From Triatoma infestans (taxonomy: Eukaryota > Arthropoda > Insecta > Hemiptera > Reduviidae), in NCBI GenBank assembly GCA_011037195.1, contig JAAEAF010000100.1:310001-374000 (forward strand): a DNA stretch of 64,000 bases. The letters run 5' to 3'. Shown here one piece after another: positions 1 to 12,000 of the stretch. Under the pieces are notes generated by a model. That model had not been told where the DNA came from, searched no databases, and saw nothing but the letters and a program-made list of their open reading frames with translations. Position 1 is the stretch's first letter. Each line of letters opens with the position of its first letter. Position numbers and translations under genes: made by a program.

Positions 1-179
1 CATATTTCAGATACGGTTTGCATTTTTTTTTTTTCTAGTTTTTCGCAATTTTCTCCAAAGATTTTCTTTAATTTTCTTATATTTTCCGTGCCTGTCATTT
101 CATTTATGGTATTTTATTTTTTGGAGGAGTTCCTGGTGGAATATTAACGTTGTTAAAGTTCTACCATCTATATATAATA

Positions 180-645
180 TTAAGATATATTAGCAGCTTT
201 GTTCCAATACTCCATCTTGAAAGTTAAATCGAGTAACGGATTGTGCAGCAACTTTACAAAATAGAGAAATTTCTCTATTAACAGTTTCTATTAAACTTGG
301 AATATGAATTGTAAAAATATAAATGGGTAATTTTTATTTGAAACATTTTTCTAGAAAAATTTATTTCAAGGGGGGGTGATTGGTTCTATGGGATATGTAA
401 CATTAAATTTAAAATGTAATTTGTTGTGTGATGTTATTGGCATTTACTTCTGGACTACAATATAATCATTTCAACTAAACCTGTCATGTGTAGATACATT
501 TATTCTCACCACCTCTAAATTTATGTAAGGGCTAAATGAGCAAAAACTGTTAAGTTTAAGGGAAAATTTGTACAGTATTTTTATTAAGTACAGTATTTTG
601 AATTAACCACATTAAATGAAGTTCTTAAAAGTGTTTCACGCCAGA
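180..645 (+). repeat. Dispersed inverted-end repeat, body and tail
   Basis: The stretch has the family's body block (an aacttggaat segment, then tttgaaacatttttc, then a run of G), followed by the tail segment with 'tggactacaatataatcatttc'-like sequence also seen near 11080 and 58440. It ends in a degraded tail, gtgtttcacgccagatttt. There is no coding potential. Confidence 0.7.
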
Positions 646-704
646 TTTTCTTTATTCCAAGTTTCCTCGTTTTCTTTTTTATTTTCCCTTATTCCTGCAA
701 AAAT

Positions 705-1110
705 AACTATTGATTGCAATTGGGTCAAATTTTGAAATTGAAGTTTAACTGGAAATACTTTTTTTGTGGCGTCTGTAAACGAAATATCTAAAAGGAAACG
801 AAAAATCTTAGTAAGCTCAAACTTTAGTTTACAACTATCGCATAATGACTCGGAATGTATTGGTTAGTCAAAAAATTCGTCAACTAATCGCATTTATTTG
901 AAAAACAGCTCCAAAGATTTTGTTTTAAGTTTATACACTGTCTAAATACATAAATACCTACAACTTTTATTTGGTTTTTTAATTGTTGACACTATCTTCT
1001 ATAAATTCAAGTTACTAACCCTCTTGGGCACTACACCAACATATACCCTCACTACCTCTTTATTTTAATATTAGGTCAACTGAAAGAAAGTTTGTAAGAT
1101 TAAAGAGTTA
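705..1110 (+). repeat. Dispersed inverted-end repeat, degraded copy
   Basis: A diverged head (caaattttgaaattgaag then actggaaatac) is followed by the body block 'tacctacaacttttatttgg'. Similarity to the clearer copies at 22930 and 52430 is seen by eye. The remaining sequence to about 1640 is AT-rich and I see nothing else in it. Confidence 0.55.
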
Positions 1111-1741
1111 ACTTTTTTATTGCATTAACCACTGTTAGAAAAAGACATGTGTTTATTTTACACCAGTTTTTATATGCAATATACATTAAGGGAAGAGTCT
1201 TTCCTATTACAAATCAATTAATGAAGTTGTTCACCATTCTGTTGTAAAGATAAACAAAGAATATTATAACAGTTTACATTTAATTAGTAAAAAGTAATTA
1301 TTTTCATAAATTTATCAATTCTTATTGTTCATTTTAATAAAACCAATTAACTAAACATTAATTGGTTCAATTATTTATTTACTTAACTTTAATTGTACTA
1401 ATAAAGTTCTTTCAAACTAAGATAATCAAAGTTAAAGGAAAATCTTGGTAGTTCAAATAAATGATAATAGAGGGCCTAGTATGCAAGATGTTGTTTTATT
1501 ACAGGAATTCATTATCTTTACGATCGCTGCTTCTAAAACAATTTTAACTTCAATGTTATTAGATAAAATTGAAAAAAAAAAAAAATTAAAATAAAATTCC
1601 TAATTATTTTATTATTTTTAGGAACTATTGTTTCAAAATAATGGACTTTTAGGGGCTTGCTGTAAGACAAAGACGTGCTTTAGTTGTAAATTCGCAACCA
1701 ACAAGGTCCGATCGAAAATTTCGAAAAAATAATTCGCTCAC

Positions 1742-1829
1742 CTGTAATACCTGTATTATATATTGCCCTGATTTAGAAAGAATACGCCATTTCTCAGAGA
1801 TCTCGGCATCTCGTTGCGGATATCCCAGC
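1742..1829 (-). CDS. Candidate internal exon, unknown protein
   Basis: On the minus strand an acceptor-like tract (ttgtttttgttattag) precedes 88 bases that stay open in one frame (about LGYPQRDAEISEKWRILSKS and on to IIQVLQ). They end at a good donor, CAG|GTGAGC; an earlier donor lies 9 bases upstream. The block is richer in GC than its flanks. I do not recognise the peptide. Its entry phase fits a donor at 2014 in the upstream candidate exon, but phase alone is weak evidence. No known family can be named. Confidence 0.25.
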
Positions 1830-2014
1830 CTAATAACAAAAACAATTATTATTCCCAACATTCATACATTGCAAATAGAATACGCACATCACCTATTTAT
1901 AGTTTGGCCAGTTTCATTTTAACTTTCTTTTTTTTTAAATAATACGAAATGATTGTTTTAGTTTTTGAGGATCGTTGAGACTTTAGGCTTAAACTTTTAG
2001 GGATCTTGGCATAC

Positions 2015-2346
2015 ATGTGAGTTTTCCAGGCTAATGTCAATGGTTTGTTATAATCCGTCGTATTGCTCATATGCAATACGCTTCTGCAGGGTAGTGTTGA
2101 CATGAACGCCAAAGCAAGATTGGCAAGAAATAGGGTGGATAGAACAACCAGGAGAGAGGCTATATTGCCATTTTGAAATTTAAATGGCTGTAGGTGGTGG
2201 GAGCGGGGCATAATTTTCCTTTCAATGCATGTCATCGGCTGATATGTCTTCCTTCTTTCTGCCCTTCCGCGAGAACCGCTTTGCTTCGGAAAACGGACAA
2301 TTATTTTTTCCCTTTCTATTTTACTCCTTTTTCTGAGCAGCGGCAT
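2015..2346 (-). CDS. Candidate first exon with hydrophobic segment
   Basis: A minus-strand open frame of 149 codons begins at 2346, with another possible start, MPRSHH, inside it. It contains a hydrophobic stretch (IASLLVVLSTLFLANLALAF) that could be a signal peptide or membrane helix, followed by one Cys. If it is spliced at CACAT|GTATGC (2015/2014) the phase joins the 1742-1829 block. Past that point the frame runs into Lys-rich sequence coded by an A-rich tract, which looks non-coding. The function is unknown, and it may be a chance open frame. Confidence 0.2.
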
Positions 2347-2529
2347 TCATGTTCTGTTCAGAGAGAAATTCCATCGTCTTGAATAAAACAGTTTTCCTCA
2401 ATTGCCACTGCTTCCCTTCAATTATTCAGTAATAATGTATGATGCCACATCGCCCAATAAGAATACGAGAGCAGATGAATGTTAGTACAAATCCCAAACT
2501 GGAAAGAAGCTTCCCATAGACTTAAGACT

Positions 2530-3345
2530 CAAGTACGTTCCTTTCAAAAGCAAAAAGAATTGCAGCAAATTTAAATATCCCGTCCCCTGAGCGAGAACAG
2601 TTCCCTCGATTGGAAATGTATGGTGGCAGACACTCTCTGGAACTATTGGAAATCATCAAAAAAGGCGAATGAAACTCTGGAGTGATGAGAGCATGGGCAC
2701 TGGAAGCTATCCAGTGGAAGAATGCCATCACGTTTATACTGATGACTCGGCCAGTTGCGCAACTTCATAAGCAGGCTCTGGTGTATATTCGGAAGCGTTC
2801 GAAATTTCGCAACATTCTTGGCATTTCAGGATATTAAAAAAAGAGGATGGATGAAGGTTGTAATATTCGCCGACTCGTCAAGCTGCAATACTGGCTGTTG
2901 CAGGTGCATCTAAGGAAGAATCCCTTACTGTTCAGAACTGCAGAATGCGACTATATATAATTATCCAATGGATCTCCAGCCATTGTGGATTATACGGAAA
3001 TGAAGCTGCAGATCGCCTGGTAAAAGAAGGAGCAGAAAAGTTTCAGACTAATAATACAGTTCCCATGAGCACAGCCTGCCGAATAATTTGCGCCGGAGCC
3101 AGGAATAGACTACGAGAGTGACTGGCTGAGAAGGTAGAAGGAAAGCCTCTGATAGATGTAGACCGAAGAATTCCCAGCGACCTTCCTAGGAAATACAGAA
3201 TGGCCTGTTTCAGGCTAACCACCGGCCATGATTACTTCCAAGCCCACTTCTACCGCATAGGACTATCTACAGACCCGACGTGTGTGCTGTGCGGAACGGG
3301 TAATGTGACGGAGATCACCTTGATTCGTGTGCAGCTTTAGTCGAT
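2530..3345 (+). pseudogene. LINE RNase H domain and C-terminal fragment
   Basis: Pieces of a retrotransposon polyprotein are readable on the plus strand across several frames. First is a degraded RNase H start (VYTDDSA, cf. YTDGSA). Then VVIFADSSS, the DSQAA-like acidic site, followed by WISSHCGLYGNEAADRL, the conserved H-x-G-x-x-GNE-x-AD block of LINE RNase H. After that come the C-terminal lines MACFRLTTGHDYFQAHFYRI and PTCVLCGTGN, a Cys-rich zinc-binding-like end. In-frame stops and frameshifts show it is dead. It belongs to an RNase H-bearing non-LTR group such as I, LOA or Jockey-like; the exact clade is not determinable here. Confidence 0.85.
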
Positions 3346-5029
3346 ATCAGAAAGCGTATTATAAGACATATGTATGTATATATGTGTAGATCAAAGGCGA
3401 TCCGAATTATACTGCGCAGCCAGACGTCGAGTGGCATATGCGTAAGAAAAAAAATCTAAGTTTGAAGAAAATTTCTCATTCATAAGAAAAAGTGCGTAAA
3501 CATTTTTCACGCTAAATTTTCCTTTTATATAATTTAAATGGAACAATAAATTTAACCTATTTAGTTCAAGTTCCCTTTTATGAAGAAGTACACCATGAAT
3601 TATTCTTGCACAAGTGTGAGTTCGTTCGCTTATTGCACATTTATAGGAGAAGCGATGCATGTACAAGTGCATACAAGATATTCAAGAACTATTGCACTGA
3701 ATCCCTTTCTTTCATTCTTTTTTTTTTTTTTTAATGCACTCAACAAATGCACTTATATTTTTTTTGCTGCAAAAGCATTTTCTAAATACTTAAAACACTT
3801 TATGGTAGAAACGAAAGGAAACGTTGAGTACGTACTCAATGTACTAACCATTTATATACATTACTCACCGTTAACTGTAAGTATGGGTAGAGTATATCGT
3901 CGCAAAATATTAGGGAGCTTCAAAGTATTTCAAGTACTTTACATTGACTGTATGTATGTGTATGGGTGCGTGTGAGTGGATAAAATGTAGGTGGGGATAT
4001 GGTTTCACTTTTGCATATGTTTATGCAAATGATGCGGCGGTAGTATTCGGAGTTTGTTAAAAACCATCCTATCCTTACCTTCCTTACATCCCAGGAAAAG
4101 CCCTCTGTGTTCTTCTCCTTCTTCATGTGTTATGCAATGAAAAACCATTTTACTAGTGTTTTAACATGGATAATAAATTAAATGCTAAATTATTATTTAT
4201 ATGGTAAACTTTTATCTATTAAGAATTAGGAAAATTGAATTCTCCGTATCCTGTAAATGTATATGCAAATCAATGGATTCATTGTAGTTAAGGTATTAAT
4301 TAAACAAATTTAGATAAATCTAAATTAAACTGAAAAATACTTCTCTTCAAGAGTTTGCAATACGAGAATAACACTCTTGAAATCTAAAAAAAAAAAAAAT
4401 CATTTTACTTTCTCTTATATTGGCGATGGAATCAAAATTTGGATTTATTGTAACTTATAAAAATTCTTGATTTTTTATTTGTATTTTTAGATTGAAATGT
4501 ATCGTTCAATACACTGTCTGAGCGTTTGTGCGTAAGAAGCTTTTATAAATATTTTTCGTTTATTGATCGATTGATTATTAGTTGCTCCATAGTTTTTACT
4601 AAACACATGTATGTCAGGACGCAATATCAATACTTTTCCATTACGTAAAGACAAAAAAGTAATTTCCACAAACTTTCCAAAAGGGATATTTTTTTTTTTT
4701 TGAAGATTTTCCTTTGATATTTCTGTTTCTAATAGATGTATAAAGCAAACAAGAAGATAAGATTTTTTGGTATTTAAATGTAAGAATATTTTAATAATTT
4801 TGTAAAAAAGTGGCCACAAAAATAAATAAATAATAATAATAATATATTTATTGCTTATGAGGATACAGGTCCTTTTAGCAAGGAGCATGCGTTTGAAAAT
4901 ATTTACAGCTATGTACAAAAAATACAAATGAAATATCATTTCTTACATCAATAGAAAAAAATCTTTTTTTTCCCCCTTAAATGTTACAATTATTAATATT
5001 CAATTAAACAAAAATAAAAAATTCGAATT
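3346..5029. other. No gene recognised
   Basis: AT-rich sequence with short homopolymer runs. Short fragments around 3440-3530 loosely resemble the dispersed repeat. Open frames in either strand are low in complexity and unlike any protein family. Confidence 0.6.
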
Positions 5030-5470
5030 TATCCTACACAGCTATTGCATAAATAGTTAAAACGCTCACTATCCAACTAATAGTCAAGCTTTTTGCATTG
5101 TTTAGTAGTTGATTGTATCTGAGCGCCTTTTGATTACCAAAAGTTGACCTAAAACTCCAGTTTCCTAAAAGTACCTGTACTAAGCGTCTCCAGAAAAAAT
5201 AATTTCTCATACTTTGAGTGTTAAACAATTGCAAAAGATTTTTTTTGTTTTTTTGGAGTTTTAAATTTGGATTTGGTTTCTAATGCTAGCACAAGAGTAT
5301 AAAGCGCCGAACTAGTAAAAAGTGGCCTCACGGTCACCATTCCTAAATTATGAAAACTTCAACAATACGAGGTCGGCGATGGAATCAGGAGTTTATGCGT
5401 GATCAAAGGCGCTCCATAGTACTAAAACAATACAATATGAACGTCACCATTTCTGAAGATTATATAATAG
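5030..5470 (-). repeat. Dispersed inverted-end repeat, partial
   Basis: Shares 'ctgagcgccttttga' and the following block with 5780-5990 about 660 bases away, showing two copies or subrepeats of the same unit in the same direction. It is minus oriented relative to the family head-to-tail direction. Confidence 0.5.
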
Positions 5471-5629
5471 ATGTATAAAGCAATCAGCCATCCCTAAAAT
5501 ACAAACAACAAATAGAGTTACGATTTATTAATAATAAACGAGCGTAATTTAAAAACTCCTATAGTTAAATAGTATAGATCATTAAGTTTCATCACGCTAT
5601 TGACAAAAATAAATAGAGAAAGTAAAAAG

Positions 5630-6088
5630 GTCTCTTGTAAAACGCTCACACGGCTTTCTCTTACTCCAACTAATACAATTTAATCGTCAAATTTGCTTTA
5701 AAGTTGTAATATATATATGCATTGTTTAGTTGGGCTGGCCATAAAAAAAAAGTTGAGAGGGCTTTTACTTGTATAACTGAGCGCCTTTTGACAAATTCAC
5801 CAAAGCTTTGGCAGTTAAAATTTAAATCTCATTAATAGACCTTCCCAAAACTCCTCTCTAAATTAAATTGTTTCGGATAAATGTAACAAATAAAAGCGAA
5901 ATACGTTTATATCTGTGCACTAAGCGTATCAAGTCAATAGAAAAAATAATTATACATCATTTTTGAGAAAATTAAAAAAAAACAAACTTAGAGACGGATT
6001 CTGTAAAGTCACACCGCCGGTTAACAGATTTTCTTCGGATTTGGAATTCTATCAATGCTAGCGGAGTATTTCAATATTATATGGGTGG
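5630..6088 (-). repeat. Dispersed inverted-end repeat, split by PLE
   Basis: Begins with a reverse-complement tail (gctcacacggctttctcttactcc) and continues into the body block with 'ccggttaacagattttcttc'. The copy is interrupted at 6089-6873 by a PLE insertion. Its continuation (ggtactttacatgaaagctta, then cctcaggacccc) resumes after 6873 and runs to about 6980. Confidence 0.7.
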
Positions 6089-6102
6089 TAGTACTAGTTA
6101 AT

Positions 6103-6859
6103 TAGGTTATGAAGAAATTTGGTGAGGATCGGTCAAGAAAGAAAACATTCAATTATGCCAACGTTTCGACAGAGTTTCCTGTCTTTATCAAGGCTTTAAT
6201 TTAAAAAAACAATACAATGAGGAACCATTATGAGTTAATAATAATGTAAAATGCAGAATAATAATAACAAAAACAAAAATAAAGAAATTACGAACAAAAT
6301 AATATTAAACTTACATATAGAAAGTCGTGAAGATATGGAGAAAGAATTTTTAAACATACACATTTGTTACATAAACATAAAAAAGAATCTTAAAAGTAAC
6401 TAGTGCCTAGTCTTAAACCATCTACAGAAATGAAGGGTGAAAGGGATTAGAGGAAATTTTTAGGAGTGGGGTAGGTGAAAGGGAATTCTAGAAGGTCATG
6501 TTTTGAAAAAACCGTTATACAATGCGGACAGATTCATAGTATCATTATGAAAATTAACAGAAAATTTATTTCTTTTGATATATATCATTTCTAATATATT
6601 TCTTTTTTTCCAGTTACTTTCTTTTGCTAGTATTTTTCTTTTAGGAAAATCAAATTCATGATTTTTTCCCTAAAAAATTTCGCCAGAGCAGTAATGTTGT
6701 CTTTGTCATTTTTATTCTGCAGTCGTATTCATGTTGGTACATTCTGTTTTTTAAGTATTGTGTAGTTTGACCAACATAATACTTGAAAAAACAAAATGTA
6801 CACCCCTCACCAAATTTCTTCATAACCTAATTCATTAACGGTCAACAAATTCTTTTGTA
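6103..6859 (-). mobile_element. 5'-truncated Penelope-like element
   Basis: The insert lies between two perfect 14-bp copies of TAGTACTAGTTAAT (6089-6102 and 6860-6873), read as the target duplication. The minus strand encodes, across frames, YVGQTTQYLKNRMYQHEYDC, then FLGKNHEFDFPKRKIL, then LEMIYIKRNKFSVNFHNDT and NLSALYN. This is the order of the GIY-YIG endonuclease end of PLE proteins, with V-G replacing the canonical I-G. No reverse transcriptase is present. A 28-bp inverted repeat sits at 6100-6127 and 6805-6832. Near its end is a GACAG/CTGTC stem followed by GAAACGTTGG, resembling the hammerhead motif of PLEs. Stops show it is inactive. Confidence 0.8.
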
Positions 6860-6873
6860 TAGTACTAGTTAAT

Positions 6874-7085
6874 GGTACTTTACATGAAAGCTTAACATTG
6901 CTCTTCCCTCAGGACCCCAAAAAATTAATTTTCCTGGAGAAATGCTTCAAATAATAGTGATAGGCATTTATGGATGAAAGCAACTGAACATCTAGTACGA
7001 ATTATATGTTTAGTCAAGTATAACAATGTAAATTGCAGTAAGAGAAAGTCGTCTGTGAGTGTTTCAGCAGACTTGTTTTTTTCAC
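6874..7085. repeat. Dispersed repeat: continuation and a plus-strand tail
   Basis: The first ~100 bases continue the minus copy split by the PLE. From about 7035 a plus-strand tail is seen: attgcagtaagagaaagtc then gtgtttcagcagac and a T run. Two copies in opposite orientation therefore abut here. Confidence 0.55.
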
Positions 7086-7429
7086 CTCTTTTCTGATCAC
7101 ATTTTTCCTTTTATGCAGTAAGAGATAGGAAGAAAAAAAAAGGGAATGGACTAATTAGGTCATTCAAGATAAGCCACTATATTAGAAATAAATGCTGATT
7201 TTATTGAATTAATTGATAACGATTGGTAATTATATCAAAATCTTACAATTAAAGTAAGACTGGGCCAAAGTGAAATCTTATCTTTAAAACATTTTCTAAA
7301 AGCAAATTTTCTTTTTCTAGTTTTCAATTAGCAGCACTGATTTCATTATCTCTAACTTTTCTATCGTAATTATTGTAACAGTGATTCAATTTTATTTAAT
7401 AAGATTTTTCCTACGGAGTCGTGCCTTAG

Positions 7430-7780
7430 ATCGAAAGCGAATCCTCATTTAATTAGGTTTTTTTTACTTACTCCTAGTAATAGAAAGCGTCAAATTTCCG
7501 AAATCGAGTTTTCACCGGAAATACATGTTTTGGAGCGAAAAAAAATGGAAAATTGCAATAATCTCACACTTGGTATTCTGTTTTGATACTAATACCATAT
7601 CTGAGACAGAGAGATTTCGGGGAAAATCCATCAAACGGAAGTGTGACTTTAGTGAATGGTTTTTATCAATTTTTTGCGATTTTCTCGTAAACGGCTCAAA
7701 CGATTTTCTTTAAACTTCGTGTACTGTCTATAGAGCTAAATAACTATTATTTGTATTAGAAACATATACTTGGGAAAATT

Positions 7781-7824
<44 letters not shown>

Positions 7825-7850
7825 GAGATTCGTAGGGGGTATGGTACTGC
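7430..7850 (+). repeat. Dispersed inverted-end repeat, head and first body unit
   Basis: The head (ttactcctagtaatagaaag) is followed by gagttttcaccggaaataca, the second block with aacggaagtgtgacttt, and the block 'ttctttaaacttcgtgtact'. The copy is broken by the T run at 7782. No coding capacity is seen. Confidence 0.8.
7782..7823 (+). repeat. 42-base T homopolymer
   Basis: An uninterrupted run of T inside or at the end of a dispersed repeat copy. It may be the trace of a retroposed tail, replication slippage or an assembly artefact. Confidence 0.9.
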
Positions 7851-7929
7851 CTTGAGAAGAATTACTAATCGCAATGTAAGACACGTATGAGTAAGTTGTA
7901 CTGTAGTGTCAACTCATAGAAGTAAATCG

Positions 7930-8470
7930 TGTCTATACAACTCATGCCAGTTTCGGGTCGCCCTTAATGTGGAAAACCCTTGTCACAATACAGGAAAAGT
8001 TTGTCACTTCGGTTTTCCTGGGTAGTGTCAATAAAATGGTACTTTTGTCGCACTGAGTTTCTAACGTTCTCCTGGTTGGCAGTGGCTCATGCACATTGTG
8101 AAAGCTCATGGTTGCTACTTCCGGTTAGCCCTTCTGTCATGGGTGCAGCTTGTGGGCCTTTTTCAAGATTTTCTACGGTCATCAGCCAAATGGCAGTGTC
8201 TTGGTATAGACTCAAGATTTGGAGGCCGCAAAGAAGTATTTCTTTAACTAATTTTTCCTCTCCCTTTTCCCCCTTCTCTCTTTGCCACGATATGGGCTAA
8301 GAACACAGGGTCTTCCAACACTAGCAACCAGAGATTCTGCGTTGAAGATAAGCCCCTTTTCTGGCTTCTTGAGAGTGATAACAAATATACTAAAGTGTTC
8401 CCTTTTTGGATTTTGGTCCAGTTGCTTCTGTGCAGTGGCCACCGAAATGGGATACAAAGCCACAAATATT
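7930..8470 (-). other. GC-richer tract with unidentified coding-like frames
   Basis: This tract is clearly richer in GC than the flanks. Minus-strand frames give peptides such as LDQNPKREHFSIFVITLKKP followed by EKGLIFNAESLVASVG, and further along RQKYHFIDTTQENRSD, broken by stops between them. I do not recognise a family. It could be a decayed transposase or gene fragment, or a non-coding unique segment. Confidence 0.3.
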
Positions 8471-8589
8471 ATATTTTATATACAGTTCACTCAATATTTT
8501 TCACTCCAGTTTATATTTTTAATTTCGCTGAGTAATATGTAATTACAAGAGAACAACCAAATAGAAATGAAAAATCTATAATAGATACT

Positions 8590-10851
8590 CTTATTCAAGC
8601 GTGAAAATATCCGTGACGTAATAAATGACGTATCTGTGAGAGTTAAAACGAGGATTCGAAATAGGAAGTGATCATTACCTTCTGAAACTAGATAAAGTAT
8701 GGAAGGAGAAGAGCTTGCAGCAAGACATTGAATGAAAGGATAGAAGTTATAAGTCATATAGATGAAAGAGGAAGAAATAGCCACTTTTTATGAAGAGGAG
8801 ATAGCGGGAAGAGTAAGAGACGAAGACTATGTTATGGGACAGCCAGGAGGTTTAAAATAGCTGGGAATATACTAAGAAAAATATTGCTGGAGGCCGCAGG
8901 AACTGTATACGGGAAAAGTAAAGTAGGCCTAAAGGACAAGGGACACAGCATGGAAGACTGGAGGATGTGAAGGAAACTGTCAAGAAAAGAAAGTCTTTGG
9001 AAAAAAACTATCTTAGAAAAAAACGTGGAAAATTGTAACATATATAGAAATAAAAGAATAGAGGCTAAAAATAAGGTAATTGCGGCTAAAAGAAAGTCAT
9101 GGGCAAGATTTTGGTCATAAGTTGGAAACAGGATTTAAAGAGAATCAAACATTATTTACGATAGTAAAGGATAAGGAGAGGAGAAACAAATCAGGATTGA
9201 AGTGGATATAAAAGACAAAGAAGGAATAAACATTCTTCGTCAACCCCGAGCAAATAATGGAGCGATGGGCTGAGTATTTTAAGGAACTTCTGGAGGTGAA
9301 TGAAGGACGATGGCAGACCGGAAGGAAAACGAGGAAGAGGACAACTGGGAGGAGGATGAATACATCGATGAGCAAGAACTGGACGAAGCACTGGCAAATT
9401 TAAAACTTGGAAAATCAAGCTGGAATGTAGATGAAATAACACCTGGATGCCTAAGATATGCTGGAAGTAACCGGAAAAAAGATTTTGCAAAATCTATTCA
9501 ATCTAATATGGAACTAAGAAAATCCGACAGGCTTTGGGAAGTGGAGCACGATAGTCCCAATTTTAAAAATGGGGACAACAGAAAGTCATTGAAAAAGCGA
9601 ATTAGGAGAAAAGTAGAACAAACGCTCGGAGAAGAGCAGTATGGATTCGCAACAATCGACGTACACAAGACATATTTACAATGAGACAATCTTTGAAAAA
9701 CAATCGAAAACGGAAAGGAGCTTATCGATCTGCCTTACGTTGACCCTGTCAAAGCGTTTGACCAGAGAGTAAGAAAGAACATATATATAAGGCTCTGAGA
9801 GAAAATGGCGTGGATAGAGGCCAATATTAGCAGTGAAAAGTTGTACGAGAAAAACAAGGAATGTGTACGATTTGCTAATCACATTCTCCGCCAGAATTTG
9901 AAACCTCGGTAGGAATTCGTCAAGATGTAGTTTAAGCCCCTTTTTTGTATTTTAGTCCTAGATACGGCCATTAAAAAAGGCAACAGGAAAAAAATGAAAA
10001 AATATCACTTCGGACATCTAAGCATAAGACAAGTTACCCTGTCAATTCTCGCGTTTGCAGACGATCTGGTTGTTCTAGCTGAAAGCGATACCGACCTTCA
10101 GAAAAATTTAAAAGTATTACAAGACGAACTGAAGGAAAGTAACATGAAAATCAAAAACGATTAAAACGAAAGTGATGAAGATGGGAAAGAAGCCTGGAAG
10201 AGCAATGACAGTCATGAGGTTAAATGGAGAAATTATTGAATAAGTGGAATCCTTTAAGTACCTTGGAGCTCATTTACAGAACAACGGCTTCTTCGATAGC
10301 GAAATCACTGAGAGAGTGCGAGCAGCAAGCAGGATGTTCGAGGCTGTCAGAAGAGGCTTCTTGAACCGTCGAGAAGTGAGTAAGAGACCAAAAATGGCTG
10401 TGTACAGATCGACATTCCTCTCTATTCTGACATACTCTAGTGAGTCGTGGACACTAACTACCAAGCATCTGTCGAAAATCCAAGCCTCCGAAATGCGTTA
10501 TCTAAGGAAAGTGGAAGAGAAAACTAGGAGAGACAGAGTTCGCAATGTCGCAATTAGGGCAAATCTTGATATCAAGCCAGCCATTGAAAAGATTGAGCAA
10601 AACAGGCTGAGATGGCTGGGACACCTACTGCGCATGGAACCTAGTCGAACTGCCAGACTCATTTACAACGCCAAAGTGGACGGCAGGAGAGAGAAAGGAA
10701 GGAGCTAATGAAGCCATGAGAAAAAGAGGCATGGATTGGAAAAGAAGAAATGAACTCGCCCAGGATCGCCAAAAGTGGATTGCCCTCTATAAACAAGCCC
10801 CCAACACTGCCTAGGCGGTACAAAAGGGGATTATGATTATGATGATGATGA
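8590..10851 (+). pseudogene. Decayed RTE-like LINE polyprotein with 3' tail
   Basis: Domains appear in the order expected for an endonuclease-reverse transcriptase. The end of the AP-endonuclease, FEIGSDHYL, is near 8655. A linker with FKENQTLFTIVKDKERRNKS near 9135 and MERWAEYFKELLEV near 9260 follows. The RT entry is ELDEALANLKLGKSSWNVDE (9379 on). The RT catalytic box is LAFADDLVVLAE (FADD at 10054-10065). The C-terminal region is FKYLGAHLQNNG through RLRWLGHLLRM, ending around 10800. The 3' end is a GATTAT/GATGAT repeat at about 10828-10851. At least four frameshifts or stops make it a pseudogene. Endonuclease 5' parts are missing. Confidence 0.9.
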
Positions 10852-10944
10852 ATGTTGCTGTGTTTTATTAAACAGAGCCTGCCAGAGTCTCAGAATCTCA
10901 CCTCAATATATATTTTTATTTATTTATTTAATCTTCTTTCCTGT

Positions 10945-10985
10945 ATTTTATAAATATCTATGCAAACTGCATAGATATTTATAAA
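10945..10985. repeat. Perfect 18-bp-arm palindrome
   Basis: The arm TTTTATAAATATCTATGC is followed by a 5-base spacer and its exact reverse complement. It lies between the LINE tail and a dispersed repeat copy. No terminator context is known; it could be a small transposon relic. Confidence 0.8.
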
Positions 10986-11270
10986 ATTATAATAAAGAAT
11001 TTATTTTAGATAGTTCTGCAGAATTTGTGGCGTTAAATTTCAAATATTACATGGGGTTTAATGTTATTGATCTATCTTCTGGACAACCATGTAATCACTT
11101 CTATTATCTGCCGGCAGGTACTTTCCCATCAGTACCTTTATGTTTATGTTACGACCAAATGAGTAATAATTTGAAGTTTAAAGAAAATTTGTCATTTTAT
11201 ATATAAGTGTATATTAGAAGCAGCAAGAGAAAGTCAAGTGAGCCGTTCACACCAGATTTTGTTTCTCTTC
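10985..11270 (+). repeat. Dispersed inverted-end repeat, tail part
   Basis: Has the tail segment 'ggcgttaaatttcaaatatt', then 'ctggacaaccatgtaatcac', and ends with agcaagagaaagtcaagtga and ttcacaccagatttt. It matches copies at 420-640 and 58390-58610. Confidence 0.75.
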
Positions 11271-12000
11271 TTCAGCTTTCGAAAAACTAATTTACTTTCC
11301 ACCAGAAAGTAGACTGCATGTAGTTGACATTGGGCTTATTGTACTGTCCGTATCACTCTCATTACAACCCTAAATCGTAAATAAACGTCCAAGTCCCCGA
11401 AATAAGTCTTGCTAGTTACGAAAATAGTCGAACCTGAACCACTGTCAATGAGCTAGTTCAGTCCCTTTGGCAGATCTTGAAGTAGGAATCAAATAATAGA
11501 AAACAAGATTTGTAAACGAAATGAGAATATCTTTTTCTAACAACCTCTAAAATTGGGAACTCATTTGAATTGATAAGTTCATGCAGCATCTGTTGAAAAA
11601 TTATGCTACAGCCTACATTTTTTATTATTTCTTCTTTTTTACTCTTGCGAATTCAAAACGTATTCGTCTGAACCTGTATCCATTATAGCTGTGGTTTTAC
11701 CGTCTGGTAGACTTGGCCTAAAGGGTTGACGCCTATTTTGTTGACACTAGTTCTTCTTTTCTCATACTATACCACAACCCAGTGATGGCGAACCTATGAC
11801 ACGCGTGTCAGTGCTGACACGCGAGCTCATTTTTGGTGACACGCATCTTCAAAGATAAAAAATTTCATAATTCAAAAAAATCTTTTTTTTCTGATAATGT
11901 AGCTCATATAGTTAGCAACTCTCTCTGTTTACTACATATTTTGTGTTTAGTTTGTTTCATGGAAATTATAAATACCGATTAACATTTTTTTTAATTTTAT

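Noticed and set aside
4487..4939. 150-codon minus-strand open frame
   Set aside because: Composition is Ile/Leu/Phe/Lys-rich as expected from AT-rich DNA, with no motif or splice context.
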